Source: Nymphaea colorata (Eukaryota > Streptophyta > Magnoliopsida > Nymphaeales > Nymphaeaceae). From it: 64,000 nt of DNA. The stretch lies in NCBI RefSeq assembly GCF_008831285.2, contig NC_045138.2, forward strand, positions 10,926,571 to 10,990,570. The letters run 5' to 3'. This document shows, one piece after another, positions 24,521 through 37,440 of this stretch. Positions within the stretch are counted from its first letter, which is position 1. Each line of letters opens with the position of its first letter. The position numbers were made by a program, and so were the translations under genes. The notes beneath the pieces were generated by a model. The model had not been told where the DNA came from, made no database searches, and saw only the letters and a program-made list of their open reading frames with translations.

Positions 24521-24947
24521 TTATTGTTCAACCAAAGTAAGGCCTGTTGAGACTTCAGTAATAGAAATTGGAAAGTCAATTATGCTAATATATATTTTTT
24601 TCAAGGGAAACCTAGCTTGAAAGATTGTTGAGTGCTTACCCATGAAAGCAGTGTAGGTGTGGCTTGTGCACCACCATCAAATCATTGTGTCATATATATA
24701 AAGGGGCTTTGAGAGTTCAATTATCATTTAAATTGAGTTATGTGTTGCTTTGGCCATTAGTGTTCAGTTTTGAAAATTCAAGCAAAAATCTACTATGGGT
24801 TGTAGATGGTTAGGGCCTCTTTAGTTTGAGTGAAAAAGGATCCACATGATGCATAATTGAATTGTCAAGATAAAGTTAGTTGAAAAGTCTAAACATGTGT
24901 GCATGTTGGTAGTTTTATTGATGGACTTATCGAATTGTCAATCATGC
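24521..24947 (+). repeat. Direct repeat copy 2 (about 425 bp)
   Basis: Partner of 22634-23056 in the same orientation, start-to-start distance about 1.89 kb. It holds ATATATATAAAGGGG near 24692, a TATA-like sequence also present in weaker form in copy 1. Confidence 0.75.
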
Positions 24948-25764
24948 CTTAGGGAAAAGTATTATGCTCATGATTGTACAATATTTTCCCTTTTTAGTAT
25001 GCAATGAATTTAATTCATGTACAATTTGCATAAATAATTTTGTTGCAATCTATTTTTCAAAAATAAGGTATGTTTTTAGGTTCCAAAGTGGCCAATAGGT
25101 TTTGCTCGATGAATTAGAGAATGCCAAGATCTAACTAACGGCTATGATCGAAAGTATGATGTTGAAATTCGGGCATGAGAAGATGATTGAGTGTGCCACA
25201 AGGATAATGTTCTTCACTAATGAAATAAAGACAAGTTAATTTGATTCTAGAAATGGATATGAGGGCCTAACAAGAGGTATGGGTCATGAGGAGGAATTAA
25301 TTGTTATTTAAAATGAATAAAAAATATAATTGAACACATGTTGAGCAATTTACATATCAAGCGGGCTACATAAGAAGGTTGTAGTACTATTGAAAATAAA
25401 GTAGCGACATCCTAAAACAGTAAAATGTACTTGAAAATTTAAAGTGGTAACTGAAGAAAAGTACTCTTACAGCTGCCACCCACAATGTCATTTGCAAGCC
25501 AAAGTTGTGAACAAAGGCTGAACACATTTATGCCCTAGGTGAATCGAAAAAACCTTGTTCATGAAGGTTTTGCTTTTATTAATAATTGCATAAGAAAGGA
25601 TCACCAAACCCAAAATTTATATCAATTACTACATTCAAATATGGTACTTGGAAAGCTTCTGAGGATTGGACTTGAGTCCACACTTACTAAGAAATAGTTG
25701 TGCTACTATTTACATTTAAGACCCTCTCTTAGATGATTAGTGCCCCTACCTTCAAACTGGTACA
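24948..25764. other. Non-coding, nothing recognised
   Basis: AT-rich DNA. The distal part may be the 3' continuation of the gypsy integrase scrap next to it, but no motif confirms this. Confidence 0.3.
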
Positions 25765-26155
25765 CTGTCTTTAAGGTGTAAATGATGGGAACCATTGCTA
25801 AAGTTGTTGGGCATCTTCTCTGGTTGGTGCAGGGGCATTAAGGCTTTGCCAAGATGAAGAAGTTCCAAAACCCTATCCCACCTAAGGAGCTGAACCGCTA
25901 TTTCATCCAATTGTTGCACATTGGGATGGAACTGCCTCGACTTTGCGGGAACCCTGCTACACACAATCTGAAATAGGGAAACCCCTATAGATTAGTGTGT
26001 GGTGGTATTATAGGCAAATACAGGCGAGTATAGTTAATCAATCCAGTTGACATTTTGGGTAACATCTTAAATAAGCCTGCAACACTCTATTTGCCACTTT
26101 AGCTTGCCCATCCGGCTGAGGATGATAGATAGTGCTCATGTGGCATTTAGTTCCC
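25765..26155 (-). pseudogene. Ty3/gypsy integrase fragment
   Basis: The minus strand reads GTKCHMSTIYHPQPDGQAKV and NRVLQAYLRCYP, the conserved integrase segment around the third catalytic acid (GQxE, here Lys). It then runs through several frameshifts and stops to VCSRVPAKSRQFHPNVQQLD and a heptad-like tail typical of the region after the core. It differs from the element at 1-5502, so it comes from another family. It is truncated at higher coordinates by the satellite array. Confidence 0.75.
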
Positions 26156-26214
26156 AGGACATAAAGTAAAATTGCCAAAAATTGCTTAAAACTAAATTAT
26201 CATAATCATTACAA

Positions 26215-29155
26215 TAGACATCAATCTTCTCAACTACAGTGGAGCAAATGAAGGGCGTAAAGCTTGTTTGTATCATTACATACTTGTAATTCTAATCATT
26301 TAAATAAATCTTTATAAATGCAATCACAATTTAAAGTTATTAATGGCCTAAAATTATGCAAATAAACCTAAATCTCGTTCATGTCATTTCTTACATTAAA
26401 CTTTTGTATATGTAATCATGTATTTGCAATTACAATCAATCAAATGAATCTCTATGGTTGCAATTACAAGTTAAAATCTCATTTGATGATTTAAAATTAC
26501 CCAAATGAAGGACTTAAATCTCATTTGTGTCACTATGTACTTGTGATTCTAATCATTAAAATGAATTTTGATGTGTATAATTACGAGTTATTCTCATTAG
26601 GTAAACTACAATTGTGCAAATGAAAGACCTAAGTCTCATTTGCATTATTATGTACTTATGACTACAATTATTTAATGAATCTCTCTAGATGCCATTATAA
26701 GTTAATCTTATTATATGATCTAAAATTGTGCAAATGAATGGCCTAAACCTCATTTGTATCATTTTGTACTTGTGATTCTAATAATTTAAATAAAAGTATA
26801 TAAATCTAATAACAAGTTATTCTCATTAGTTGAGCCACAAGTATGCAAATAAAGGACCTGAATCTCATTTGCATTTTACAAATCCTCATAGATGTAATTA
26901 CTAGTTAATCTTGTTAGTTGAATTACACTTATGCAAATGAATGAGCCAGGCTTTATTCATTTCATTACTTAATTGTGATTCTAATAATTTAAATGAATCA
27001 ATATTAAAGGCTATTACAACTAATTTCATTAGATAAACTACAATTGTGAAAATAACAGACGTAAATCATGTTTATATCACTACGTACTTATGATTATAAT
27101 TATTCAAATGTATCTTTATATATGTAGTTAGAAGCTAAACTCTTGCATGAACAATAATTGCAATATGAAGGATATAAATATTGTTTGTATGCTTTTGTAT
27201 AATTTAAATGAATCTTTATGCATATAATTATAAGTTGAACTTATTGAATGAACAACAATTCCACAAATAAAAGACCTAAATTTAGTTCATACGATTATTT
27301 ACTTGTGATTTTAATCATTCAAATGATACTTTATAAATGTAATTACAAGTTAATTGCATTAGATGATCTAAAATTAAAACAAATGAATGACCCAAGTTTC
27401 ATTCATTTCTTTACATACTCATGTTTATAATAATTTAATATATGTAATTACAAGTTAAATTCATTAAATGAACTACACTTATGCAAATGAAGGTCCTACA
27501 TTCATTCATTTCATTATGTACTTATAATTATAAACATTTAAATGAGTGTCTGTGCATGTCATTACAAGTTAATCTCATTAGACAAACTAAAACAGATCAA
27601 ATAAAAGCTAAATCTCATTCATATCATTACATACTTATCATTACAATAAATCAAATGAATCTATAAAGACATAAAATTACATGTTAATCTCATTAGACAT
27701 TAATTTCTTTAGATGATCCCAAATTATGCAAATGGAGGACCTATATCTCATTCCTATCGTTACATACTTGTGATTATGATGATTTAAATGAATCTCCATT
27801 AGTGTAGTTCTGAGTTAAACTCATTGGATGAACTATAATAAATAAAAGACATCAATCTTATCTATTTACTTATGTACTTGTTGTTATGATCATTTAAATG
27901 AATTTCTGTAGTTGTAATTACTAGTTAAACTCATTGGATGAACTATAATTGTAGAAATGAAGGACCTAAATTTTGTTCAATACCATTACATACTTGTGTC
28001 TATAATAATTTAAATGAATCTTGATAAATATAATTATCAGTAATATCATTAGATGACTTAAAATTATACAAATGAAGGGCTTAAATCTCATCTGTTCCAT
28101 TACATACTTGTAGCTAAAAGCATTCTATAGATATAATTACAAATTCAACTCATTAGATGAATTACAATTGTGCTAATAAAGGACATAAGGACCTAAATTT
28201 TATTCATTTCATTATGTACTTGTGATTTTAATAATTTAAATGAATCTCTCTGGGTGTCATTACAAGTTAATCTCATTAGATTAACTATGATGAAGCAAAT
28301 TAAGGACCTAAATCTAGTATGTATCATTATGTACTTGTGATTCTAATAATTTAAATCAGTCTCTATAAATGTAATTACAAGTTAAAAATCATTAATGACA
28401 AAATTATACAAATGAAGATTGTAAGTTTCATTTGTAAGATTTTGTATTTGTGATTCTAATCATTTAAATGAATCACTATGGATGTAATTACAGATTAATC
28501 TCATTAAACGAACTACAATAGAGCAACTGAAAGATGTAATCTTTTTCGTATAATTATGTAGTTGTGATTACAATCATTTAAATAAATATTTAAAATTATG
28601 ATTATAAGTTAAACTCATTGGATGAACTAAAATTGTGTAATTAAAAGACCTAAATCTCATTCATTATGTGCTTGTGAATACTATAAAAAAAATGATTATC
28701 TCTAGATGTAATTACAAGTTAATTTCATTAGATGATTTAAAATTATGCAAATGAAGGATATAAATCTCGTTCATATCATTTTGTTGATCTCATTTATGTA
28801 AATGAATGAGCTAAATCTTGTTTATATCATTACATACTTGTGATTAGAATGTTTTAATGATGTTTATGAATGTGATTACAAGTTGAACTCGTTAATAGTT
28901 CAAATGAATAACCTAGTTCCTGTTTATTTCATTGCATACTTGTGATTGCAATAGCTTAATGCATATTGATGAATGCAATTACTAGTTGAACTAATTGGGT
29001 GAAGTACAATTGTGCAAATAAATGACCTAAGTATCGTTCATATCATTAATAATTTAAATGAATTTTTATGGATGTCTTTACAAGTTCATCTCATTGGACG
29101 AAATACAATGGTGATTATGAAGGATCTAAAGCTCATTTATTTCATTACGTACTTG
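26215..29155 (+). repeat. About 115-bp satellite, block 1 (about 25 units)
   Basis: The unit reads approximately TGCAAATGAAGGACCTAAAT, CTCATTCATTTCATTACGTA, CTTGTGATTATAATCATTTA, AATGAATCTCTATAGATGTA, ATTACAAGTTAATCTCATTA, GATGAACTACAATTG. Spacing of the TACTTGTGATT marker is mostly 114-120 bp, with some indel-bearing units. Copies are 15-25% diverged. The core CATTTAAATG is a perfect palindrome. There is no coding potential. Confidence 0.92.
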
Positions 29156-29295
29156 TCTTTACAACTTAACTTGTAATTACATTATTGAGATTCATTTAAA
29201 GTGATTATAATTACAAATATGTAATAAATTGAATGAAATTTATTTCTATCATTTGCAAAATTTTAAATCATCTAATGAGATTATTTGTAATGACA
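29156..29295 (-). repeat. Inverted satellite unit next to LTR-B
   Basis: The satellite switches to the opposite strand here (AACTTGTAATTACATTATTG, later CATCTAATGAGATTA) for just over one unit, right up to the start of the LTR-B copy. Confidence 0.8.
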
Positions 29296-32150
29296 TGGCA
29301 AACACCCTAGTAATTTCATATGGCCAACTTACCATTGAATCATTTGCTATGCTTTTGAAACAGAGTCTAAAAGCATTTCAAAACTCAAGGGTCTTTTCAC
29401 TAGAATAAATTTTGAACCTATTTAGTTTCCAAACACCTATAGTCTAGGAGAACTAGAATGAAATACGGTTACTGCCATCCTATCAAATGACCATTTTGAT
29501 CTTGAACTTTAGAAATCTTCATTAACTCTACCGATGATATAGAACAAACTCAAATGCCTTAATTCTTAGCTCAACAAGTCTAACTAAGTAATTAGAATCA
29601 GCTCACCAGCCTTTTGTTCAGCTCAAGTAAGCTCACCCAACTCAAGTAAGGTCATTGGAACTTAAAGCTCTAAATTTTTAGCTCAACCATACATCCTTAA
29701 ACTCAATAAAGCTCGAGATAGGTTTTGCTAAGTAGAAAGGTATTATTTCATTTACTTTGAGTTACAAATCCCAGATTTCATTTCTAGGATAACTTACATA
29801 TTTCTGATATGCACTCTCTCTCCAATTTAGTAGGATCTAGACTCAATTTCAGCTCAACCGAGTAGAGCGAACTTGAACAAAGCTAGTTTCATGTTCATCA
29901 TGTTTAAACCCACCCTTCATAGTTTAGTTTGAGTTTATTCATCCTAATTTGAGTTCAATTCACTTTCCTAGGTTTCTAGAACTTACTTCTTTCTCTCTTC
30001 TCACTCTATTTTTATATTTTAAGCTAAATTTTAACTTAACTAGATGGAGTTAGGTTGAACCAAGTTGGGGTCACGTTTTTCTTGTTTAAACCCATCTTCC
30101 CCGAGTTCAGTTTGAGTTCACTCATTAAAAATTGAGTTCACTTCAGTTTTAGAGGTCTTGGAACCCACTACCTTTCTTGTTTTTCAAGGGAGTCGAATTT
30201 GAGTTTAACCCAATGGAGTAAGTTGAAAACGAGCTAGGATCATGTATAAATTTAACTTCCCTCAATTTGCTTTGAGTTTATTCATCTCGATTTGCGTTCA
30301 ATTTAGTTCCCAAGATTTTAGAACTCATTCATGCTACTTGCTACACTCTATAATCGCTGTCAAGATCATTTCAGCCAAATCAAATAAAACATTTCTGATC
30401 ACTTAGGAAATTTGTATTGGTAAGTAGCTGATCTAAGCACTTTTAGCCACATTAATGAAAATTGCAATGACAAAATAGTTTTTCAAATCCTCCCCAATTT
30501 CCCTTTATAATTTGGGACTTTGAGTCATGTCTGGTTAGAAAAATTGATTTTTCAAACAAAACGGGACCCATTTTTCAAACAATCACAGGATGATTTAGTC
30601 AAACTGACTAAACTCACTAGAGTTGTAGGAATATATACAAGGGGTAAAACAATTATTTCTTTTTTACCACATTCTCATACATAAACTTAGGATATGTGCT
30701 CCATAGAACTAATTTTATGTCTTTCTTTTATTCTAGAGCTTTAGCGCAAGTCAAATCCATTATTTATACTTATTTAAATTTGAAACTTACACCCAAGGGT
30801 AAACTATCATTTTCTTCTTTTCGACATAAACCTAGACTGTATGTTTTATACCTAAGTTCATCAAGTTCATCATTTTTCAGAACTCTAGAGCTCCAATTTG
30901 AAATTCCTTTATCACATCAAATGCATATCAAGTGATTTAGATCTACAACTAAGGGCAAAATTGTCATTTTATTTCAAATGATATTCTCCTCAACTTGGGA
31001 TTATATGTTACATATGCTTAAGTTCATCATATTTTAGATCTTTCAAGCCTCAATTCCAATATCTTTATCCATAGTTTAGATCCAAGATCTGTTTTATTTA
31101 TATCCAAATCTCTTTTTCTAAATTTTAGGTTTCAGTATCTGATCTTGATCCAGATCATAAAGCCATATTCAGATCCATTTTCTAGATCTTTCATTGGGTT
31201 CAGATTTTGATATGAATCTCAGGATTATGTCCAAATATATTTTCTAGAACTTTCTCTGTAATTATAACTAGATCTGAATATTAGAACCATGTCCAAACAT
31301 AACATTATGCATAAATGTACATATATGCAATACATTTCGTGCTTAATTTCATGCAATATGGCAGATGTCAATCCCAATAAATGTTCATAGATTGCGCAAA
31401 TTTCTATTTTGCGTAATTTGTCAGACAAAATCAAAGTCAGTGTTCGTATGACTCCAAAAGAAACATTTTTTCTGTTTTGACCTCAAGTATAATGCAATAT
31501 TTTAATTTTTATCATTTGGCTTGCTTAGGGGCTCTTCACCCAAAGAAGTTTAGGCATGTATCTAAAGTTGGAGAGAAGTCTCCCACTTCTTGGGGGAGGG
31601 GTTTCTAACAAAAAAATTCCAAGGCAAGCATGACCAAAAGTTTGGAAATTCCTAACAAGTGCTTTCAAAAGGCTATACCTTGGTGAAAATGACATAGCTA
31701 AAGATTTCTGTCATTTTAGGTCCTAGTCTAATTTATGTTTCCAGTGCAATTATCGGCAGCATCAAGCCAGACTTCCAAGGCTTAGTCTGTGAGACTAGGT
31801 CATGCTCAACAAGGGAGGCAGGCCAACGGCCGACCAGTTTAGGTAATTTTTGTTTTTTATCTTTTCTTCCTTATTTCCTCTTTAGATGTTTTTCATTTCT
31901 ACTTTTTAAGCATGCCTTAGGTAATTATTTTTGCTTTATTAGTTCCACTATATTTAGAATAGGATATGGAGGTCAGGCATACCTCCCTCTTCTTTCTTTT
32001 TTTCATTTCAGTTCTTTAATTTATTATTTTTTGTTTTTTTAGAGCATCATGACATTTAATTTCTCTTCTTTAATTGTTTTGATTAGGCATGCATATACAT
32101 ACGTTTTACACTATGCATTGTGGTCAACATGAATACCGTGCACAACATTG
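29296..32150 (+). repeat. LTR-B copy 1 (long LTR-like repeat)
   Basis: It starts TGGCAAACACCCTAGTAATT, aligned with TATAGACACCCTAAATTT at the start of copy 2, which is the opening of many plant Tat-lineage LTRs. It shares with 56360-59900 the order of a CTTAGCTCA/CAAGTC segment, the approximately 165-bp GAGTTCA-rich subrepeats, a GATCC/AGATC-rich segment and a T-rich end with GCATGCCTTAGG. The two copies are about 25-30% diverged. No pol genes are attached in the expected position, so it may be a solo or truncated LTR. The right end is not sharply defined. Confidence 0.65.
29840..30340 (+). repeat. About 165-bp subrepeats within LTR-B copy 1
   Basis: Three units, each with a TTGAGTTCA...CAATT.AGTT segment followed by GAG.TGAATTTGAG-like and GAGCTAGG.TCATGTTTA-like segments, are spaced about 168 bp apart. 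The same subrepeat occurs as about five units in copy 2. Confidence 0.7.
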
Positions 32151-32209
32151 CCTAGCCAGGAATTAAATGGAATAGGATTGACCCCGTCTTTGATGAAAAT
32201 CTGGTCACA

Positions 32210-33190
32210 TGAAATTAATAACATTTAAGTTTTTTATTTGCATTAATTATCATTCACCTAATGATTTTAACTTGTAGTTATATCTATAGAGGTTCATTTG
32301 AATTATTAGAATCACAAGTACAAAATAATATGAAAAAGATTTGGGCCTTTTCATCTGCTCTATTGTAATTTGTTTAATGAAATTAACTTACAATGACATC
32401 TTGATTTATTTAAATGATCAGGATTAGAAGTACAAATGATACAAATAAGATTTAGATCCTTTATTTTAATAATTTAGAGCATCTAATGATATTAACTTGT
32501 AATGACATCTATAGAGATTCATCTAAATGATTGTAACTATAAGTATGTACTGATATTAACGCAATTTAATTCTTTCATTTATACAACTACAACTCTACCA
32601 AAATAATTATTATTGTCATAAGAACATTATGAAATGAATGAGATTTAGATCTTTCATTTGCCTAATTGTAGTTCAACAAATAAGTTAAACTTCCAATTAC
32701 ACATATAGAGATTCATTTAGACATTATAATTATAAATATAAAATGATACAAATGAGATTTAGATACTTCATTTTTACAATTATAATTCATCCAGTGACTT
32801 TACCTTGTAAGTACATCTGTAGAGATTTGTTCGATTGATTGCAATTACAAATATGTAATAATAAAAATGAGATTTAGGCCCTTTATTTGCATAATTGTAA
32901 CTCATACAATGAGGTTAACTAGTAATTATTTATAGAAATTTATTTAAGTAATTATAATCAAAAGTACATGATGATGTAAATGAGAAGTTGGTCCATCTTT
33001 TAGTTAATTTTAGATCATCGAATATGAGATTAACTGGTCATTACATTCATAGAGATTCATTAACATTTTTATGATAACAAGCATGTATTGAAATGGATAA
33101 GATTAAAGGTTTTCATTCATACATCCATAGAGATTCATTTGATTTATTGTACTTTCAAGTATATAATGAAATGAACGAGATTTACTATTT
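32210..33190 (-). repeat. Satellite, block 2 (inverted, about 8 units)
   Basis: Same approximately 115-bp unit as block 1 but reverse-complemented relative to the + strand (CATTTGCATAATTGTAA..., ATAGAGATTCATTTAAATGA). It follows LTR-B copy 1 after a short T-rich stretch. Confidence 0.88.
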
Positions 33191-35820
33191 TGACATTTTT
33201 TACATTCCTTTTTTGCTATTTTGATTTGGTGATATCCACTCTTACAATCAAACATAGAAAATATCTTTTGGTTTCTTTTTGAATTAAGGCATCTTTATTT
33301 AGTACTGGCTATTCTATGTCTACTATGACACTATTTAATGAAGTATAATTTATCACAATGTAGGTTTTTCTTCTCTTGATTTCTAAATGATTTCTCACTA
33401 TAATCAGGCATAAGCATACTGGGAATTTGATTTTTTAATCAACCCATTTTTCTCTAACTCCTTTACTTAAAAAATTATTTCTTTTCTATATGCCTCAAAA
33501 TATATAATTGGCTTACTTTAAACAGGGACATTTTGTACTTTAGTATGCAAGCCATAGGAGAATCTTTACCCTAAATTATAAAGGCTGTTTTACACCGCAA
33601 GACTAACATTTCATGACATGAGTGAATTTTGGCAAACAATCTATTCTTTTCTTGATGGAAGATTGATTGCCTTAGTTGCCTTTATTCTCTATATCTCTTG
33701 TTCAAATTCGAAGTCATGCTTCATAATTTCTAATATTGAAACATCATTCATTATTCCCTTTTCTTTCCTTTGTCCACTTTTGTTCAGCATTCTCTTGATG
33801 CTAAGAGTCTTGGTACCAGTTGTTGTTCATTTCTTATTTGGAAGACTATGCAATTTCTACAAATTTTACATGGGCCTGTGTCATCTAGTGTGGCTGACCA
33901 ACATCTTTTATTTTCACAAAAGTTACACTAATTATTTTTCTCCTATCTTTAAGTGGTACATCTAGCAGAAAATTATGCAAACTTCTTTCTCCATTCCTGG
34001 TTTCTGCTTTCGTTCCTTTTAAACAGTAGTGGAAATCCTTAATCATTCCCTCTTACAAATATTTATGTTGGATCTAGTGTGAATGAAAGCTTGTCCTTTT
34101 CCCATTTTCTTTCTTATCCATGGCAATTTGCACTAGGATGATAATGCAAATATTTGATGAGGTCATTTTCCTAATTTGCCTTTGTATTCTTTCAAGATAT
34201 TGTTTGGCATAAAATTCCAGAAGGTTATCGGATCTGTACCTTTTTCTTGTATGCATGGGTATCTTTTCTAATGCTGCCCATTTCTCCTATTGTCTTGACG
34301 TAACTGGAATTTCATCATCTGAATACATCAGCTTTCCTTCATCTTCTAAATCTAATTGTTTTGGATTGGTTGTACTGCTGGACTAACTATTGCTGCTGTA
34401 CAAAATTTCATAACGTTTTGATGAAGTTGATGAGAAGGCAAATGTATTGCAAAATCTTTCCTCAGATTTTGACTTTAAGTCTATCTTTTCATAATCTTCT
34501 TCTTTAGTGTTGGACATCACACATATTCTCCCTTCTATTTCTTCTGTTTTTTTAATGTTCAACATCTCTTCTTCTTCACTGACTTATACTTGGAAAAAAT
34601 TTTCCAACAAAAAACCATTCACCAAGTTCTGTTTCATTTTCAATAATATCCCAAACTTGATTTATATCTATTGTTTCGAACATATTTATTTGTCTCAAAG
34701 CCTTACTGGGGATTTTTTTTTTTGCATAATTCCCTTATTCTTTGCATGCAAAGCATCTGTCGACTTTCTTTTATCCTCTTCTTCCCTTCCTAAAATGGTT
34801 TAATTTTTCCTTGTTTTGTTTAGCTAAACCATGCTTAAACTTTTTGGAAGATTATATTCTTTGGCTACTTCTGTCTGGTTATAAATTCCTTTTCCAACTC
34901 TAGGTAGATAGTTTTTTTGTTGTAATCCTGTAACATAATTTTTTTATTTCTTGTCTCACTACCTATTGCAAGTTTACTTGATTTAACTACTAAATCAAAA
35001 TATTTAGTTGGTGAGTTCATCTAGTACTATATTTCCCAAAGTTTCTAGTAATCAGGCCAAAAAGGTCATGCTTAATGATAGCAATGCATGAGCCTCTAGT
35101 TTGTATGCTTTGTTCATTCAAATAATCTTGGGCATATTGTTTATATTGGCTCAAATCCTTGAGTACTCTTTTAGTAAACATGAGTTAATATGATGACTGA
35201 TGGGTTAGCAGATTTAGCTTGAACTTTAAATTGATTCTCTCTCAATACTGCTAGATCTTTTTGCATGACGACTTGTTTCTCCTCTTTTGGCAAAGATTCT
35301 CTACCAGATTAGTGTATATAATAATATTTACTTCTGGGGTCATTTTATTTTGGCCTACAACCATATATAAGTGTTGAGCCCATATTCTGATAGTTTCTAC
35401 AACTTTTGGCTCCACAATGCTTATATTCAAAATGGATAATTTTGATCCTAGGACACCGCATGTCTTTTAAATTTTGGCCATTTATTCTAGAACAAGTGAA
35501 TGTATACTTTACCCTTTGTGTCTTCTTCCTCAAAATTCAGCATAAAATAGAATTCTCTAAGGCTGTTGTCACAGCCTTGCAGCTGCTAGGTTGTTGGTAT
35601 GGCCATTAAATGAATGAACACTTCCTTCTTGCCTCATAGAGAGAATCTATAATACTTTTTTCTCTCTTGCCTTAAGTTCTTTTTTGTCTTCTTCTATATA
35701 ATATCTAATTGCCTCCACATTGGCTTATACCACCTGGAGTTTGCTCTTCTATTCTCTTGAAATGTTTCTCAGCATATATACCCTAGTGGATAAGATAATT
35801 ATGCTACCTCGTATGAGTTT
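33191..35820 (-). pseudogene. Degenerate coding remnant of an unidentified element
   Basis: Read on the minus strand, several separated frames look protein-like rather than random. They include a lysine/glutamine-rich stretch with KRVLKDLSQYKQYAQDYLNE (about 35100-35190), a CFACKE zinc-knuckle-like start followed by KKK (about 34750), and KRYRSDNLLEFYAKQYLERI (about 34180-34250). Others are FHYCLK, later LLDVPLKDRRKIISVTFVKI (about 33920-34010) with CKICRNC downstream in another frame, and KYTFTCSRINGQ, later HCGAKSC (about 35400-35510). Stops and shifts are frequent. The pattern of basic, Cys-rich pieces fits a structural polyprotein of a retroelement or an endogenous pararetrovirus. No reverse transcriptase is present, and I cannot identify the family. 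Confidence 0.4.
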
Positions 35821-35829
35821 AATTACAGT

Positions 35830-37440
35830 GACAAGTTTTTGTGATTAGAGCCCAATGCAATCATTTAGATGTCTATATGATTTGCATAATTACAATGATT
35901 TAAATGGATCTCTTTGAAAGTAATTACAAGTTAATCTCATTAGATGATCTAAAATTGTGGAAATCAAGGACTTAGACTTTGCTTGTATCATTATTATAAT
36001 AATTTAGATGAGCCCTTATAGATGCAATTATAAGTTAAGCTCATTGGATGAACTATAATTGTGCAAATGAATGACCTAAATCAAATTATGCAAATGAAGG
36101 AAATAAATCTCGTTCATATTATTTCGTACTTATGTTTCTAAACATTTAAATGAATCTCTATAGATGTAAGTAAACGTTATTCTCATTAGATGATCAAAAA
36201 ATGAGTAAATGGATGACTTAAATCTCTTTCTTATCATTATGATATAATTATAATAATTTAAATGAATATTTATGAATGTCATTACAAGTTCATCTTATTA
36301 TACAATCTAATTTGTACAAATGAAGGATGTAAATTTGTTCATTTCATTTCTTGTGATGCTAATCATTGAAATGAATGTCTATTAATTGTATGTTAATCTC
36401 ATTAAATGAATTACATGTACAAATGAAAGACTTAAATCTCATTAATTTTATTCCATACTTGTGATTTCAAATAATTCAAATGAATCTCTATAGAGATATA
36501 TAAGTTAAACTCATTGGATGAACTACAATATAGCGAATGAAGGTCATAAATCTCATTCATGTTATTTTATACTTGTGATTGTAATAATTTAAATGAATGT
36601 AATTCAAGTCAAAGTCATTAGGTGATCTAAAGTTGAACAAATGTTGAACCTAAATCCCATTTGCATCATTGCATAATTGTAATTGCTAATCATTCAAATA
36701 AGTCTTTATAGATTTAATTAGAAGTTAATATCATTATACAAACTACAATTGTAGCAATGAAGGATGTAAATCTTCTTCATTTCATTATGTACTTGTGATT
36801 CTAATCATTTAAATGAATCTCTATGGATGTAATTGTAAGTTGAATTCATTGGACGAATTGCAATTGTCCAAATGACTAACTTAAATTATGTTCATTTTAT
36901 TACGTACTTATGATTACAATTGTTAAAATTAATCTCTATAGATATAAGTATATGTTAAGCTCATTGTATGAACTACAATTTGAACAAATAAAGGATCTAA
37001 ATTTTATTCGTTTCATTTTATAGTTGTGATTACAATCATGTAAATGAATTTCTATAGATGTCATTACAAGTTAATCTCATTAGATGAACTGTAGTGTTGC
37101 AAATAAAGGACCTAAATTTTGTTCATATCACTAGGTACTTGTGGTTTTAATGATTTAAATGACTCTCTAAATATAATTACAAGTTAAGTTCATTGGATGA
37201 CTATAGTTATGCAAATGAAGAACCTAAGACTCCTTCTTTCATTATGTGCTTGTGATTATAATCATTTAAATGAATTTCTAACAATGCAATTACATGTTAA
37301 TCTCATTAGATGATTGTAAACTATGCAAATGAAGGACTTCAATCTTACTTGTATCATTATATACATAGATTACAATCATTTAAGTGAATCTCTTTAAATT
37401 ACAAGTACATAATAACTACAAGTTAATCCATAGAGATTCT
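35830..37440 (+). repeat. Satellite, block 3 (about 14 units)
   Basis: The same approximately 115-bp satellite in the + orientation, for example TGCAAATGAAGGACTTCAAT and GTGATTATAATCATTTAAAT. Its last units enter the 621-bp duplication. Confidence 0.9.

Noticed and set aside
26215-29155. Regular repeats that could suggest a CRISPR-like array
   Set aside because: Units are contiguous diverged 115-bp monomers with no conserved repeat separated by unique spacers, in a plant nuclear context.
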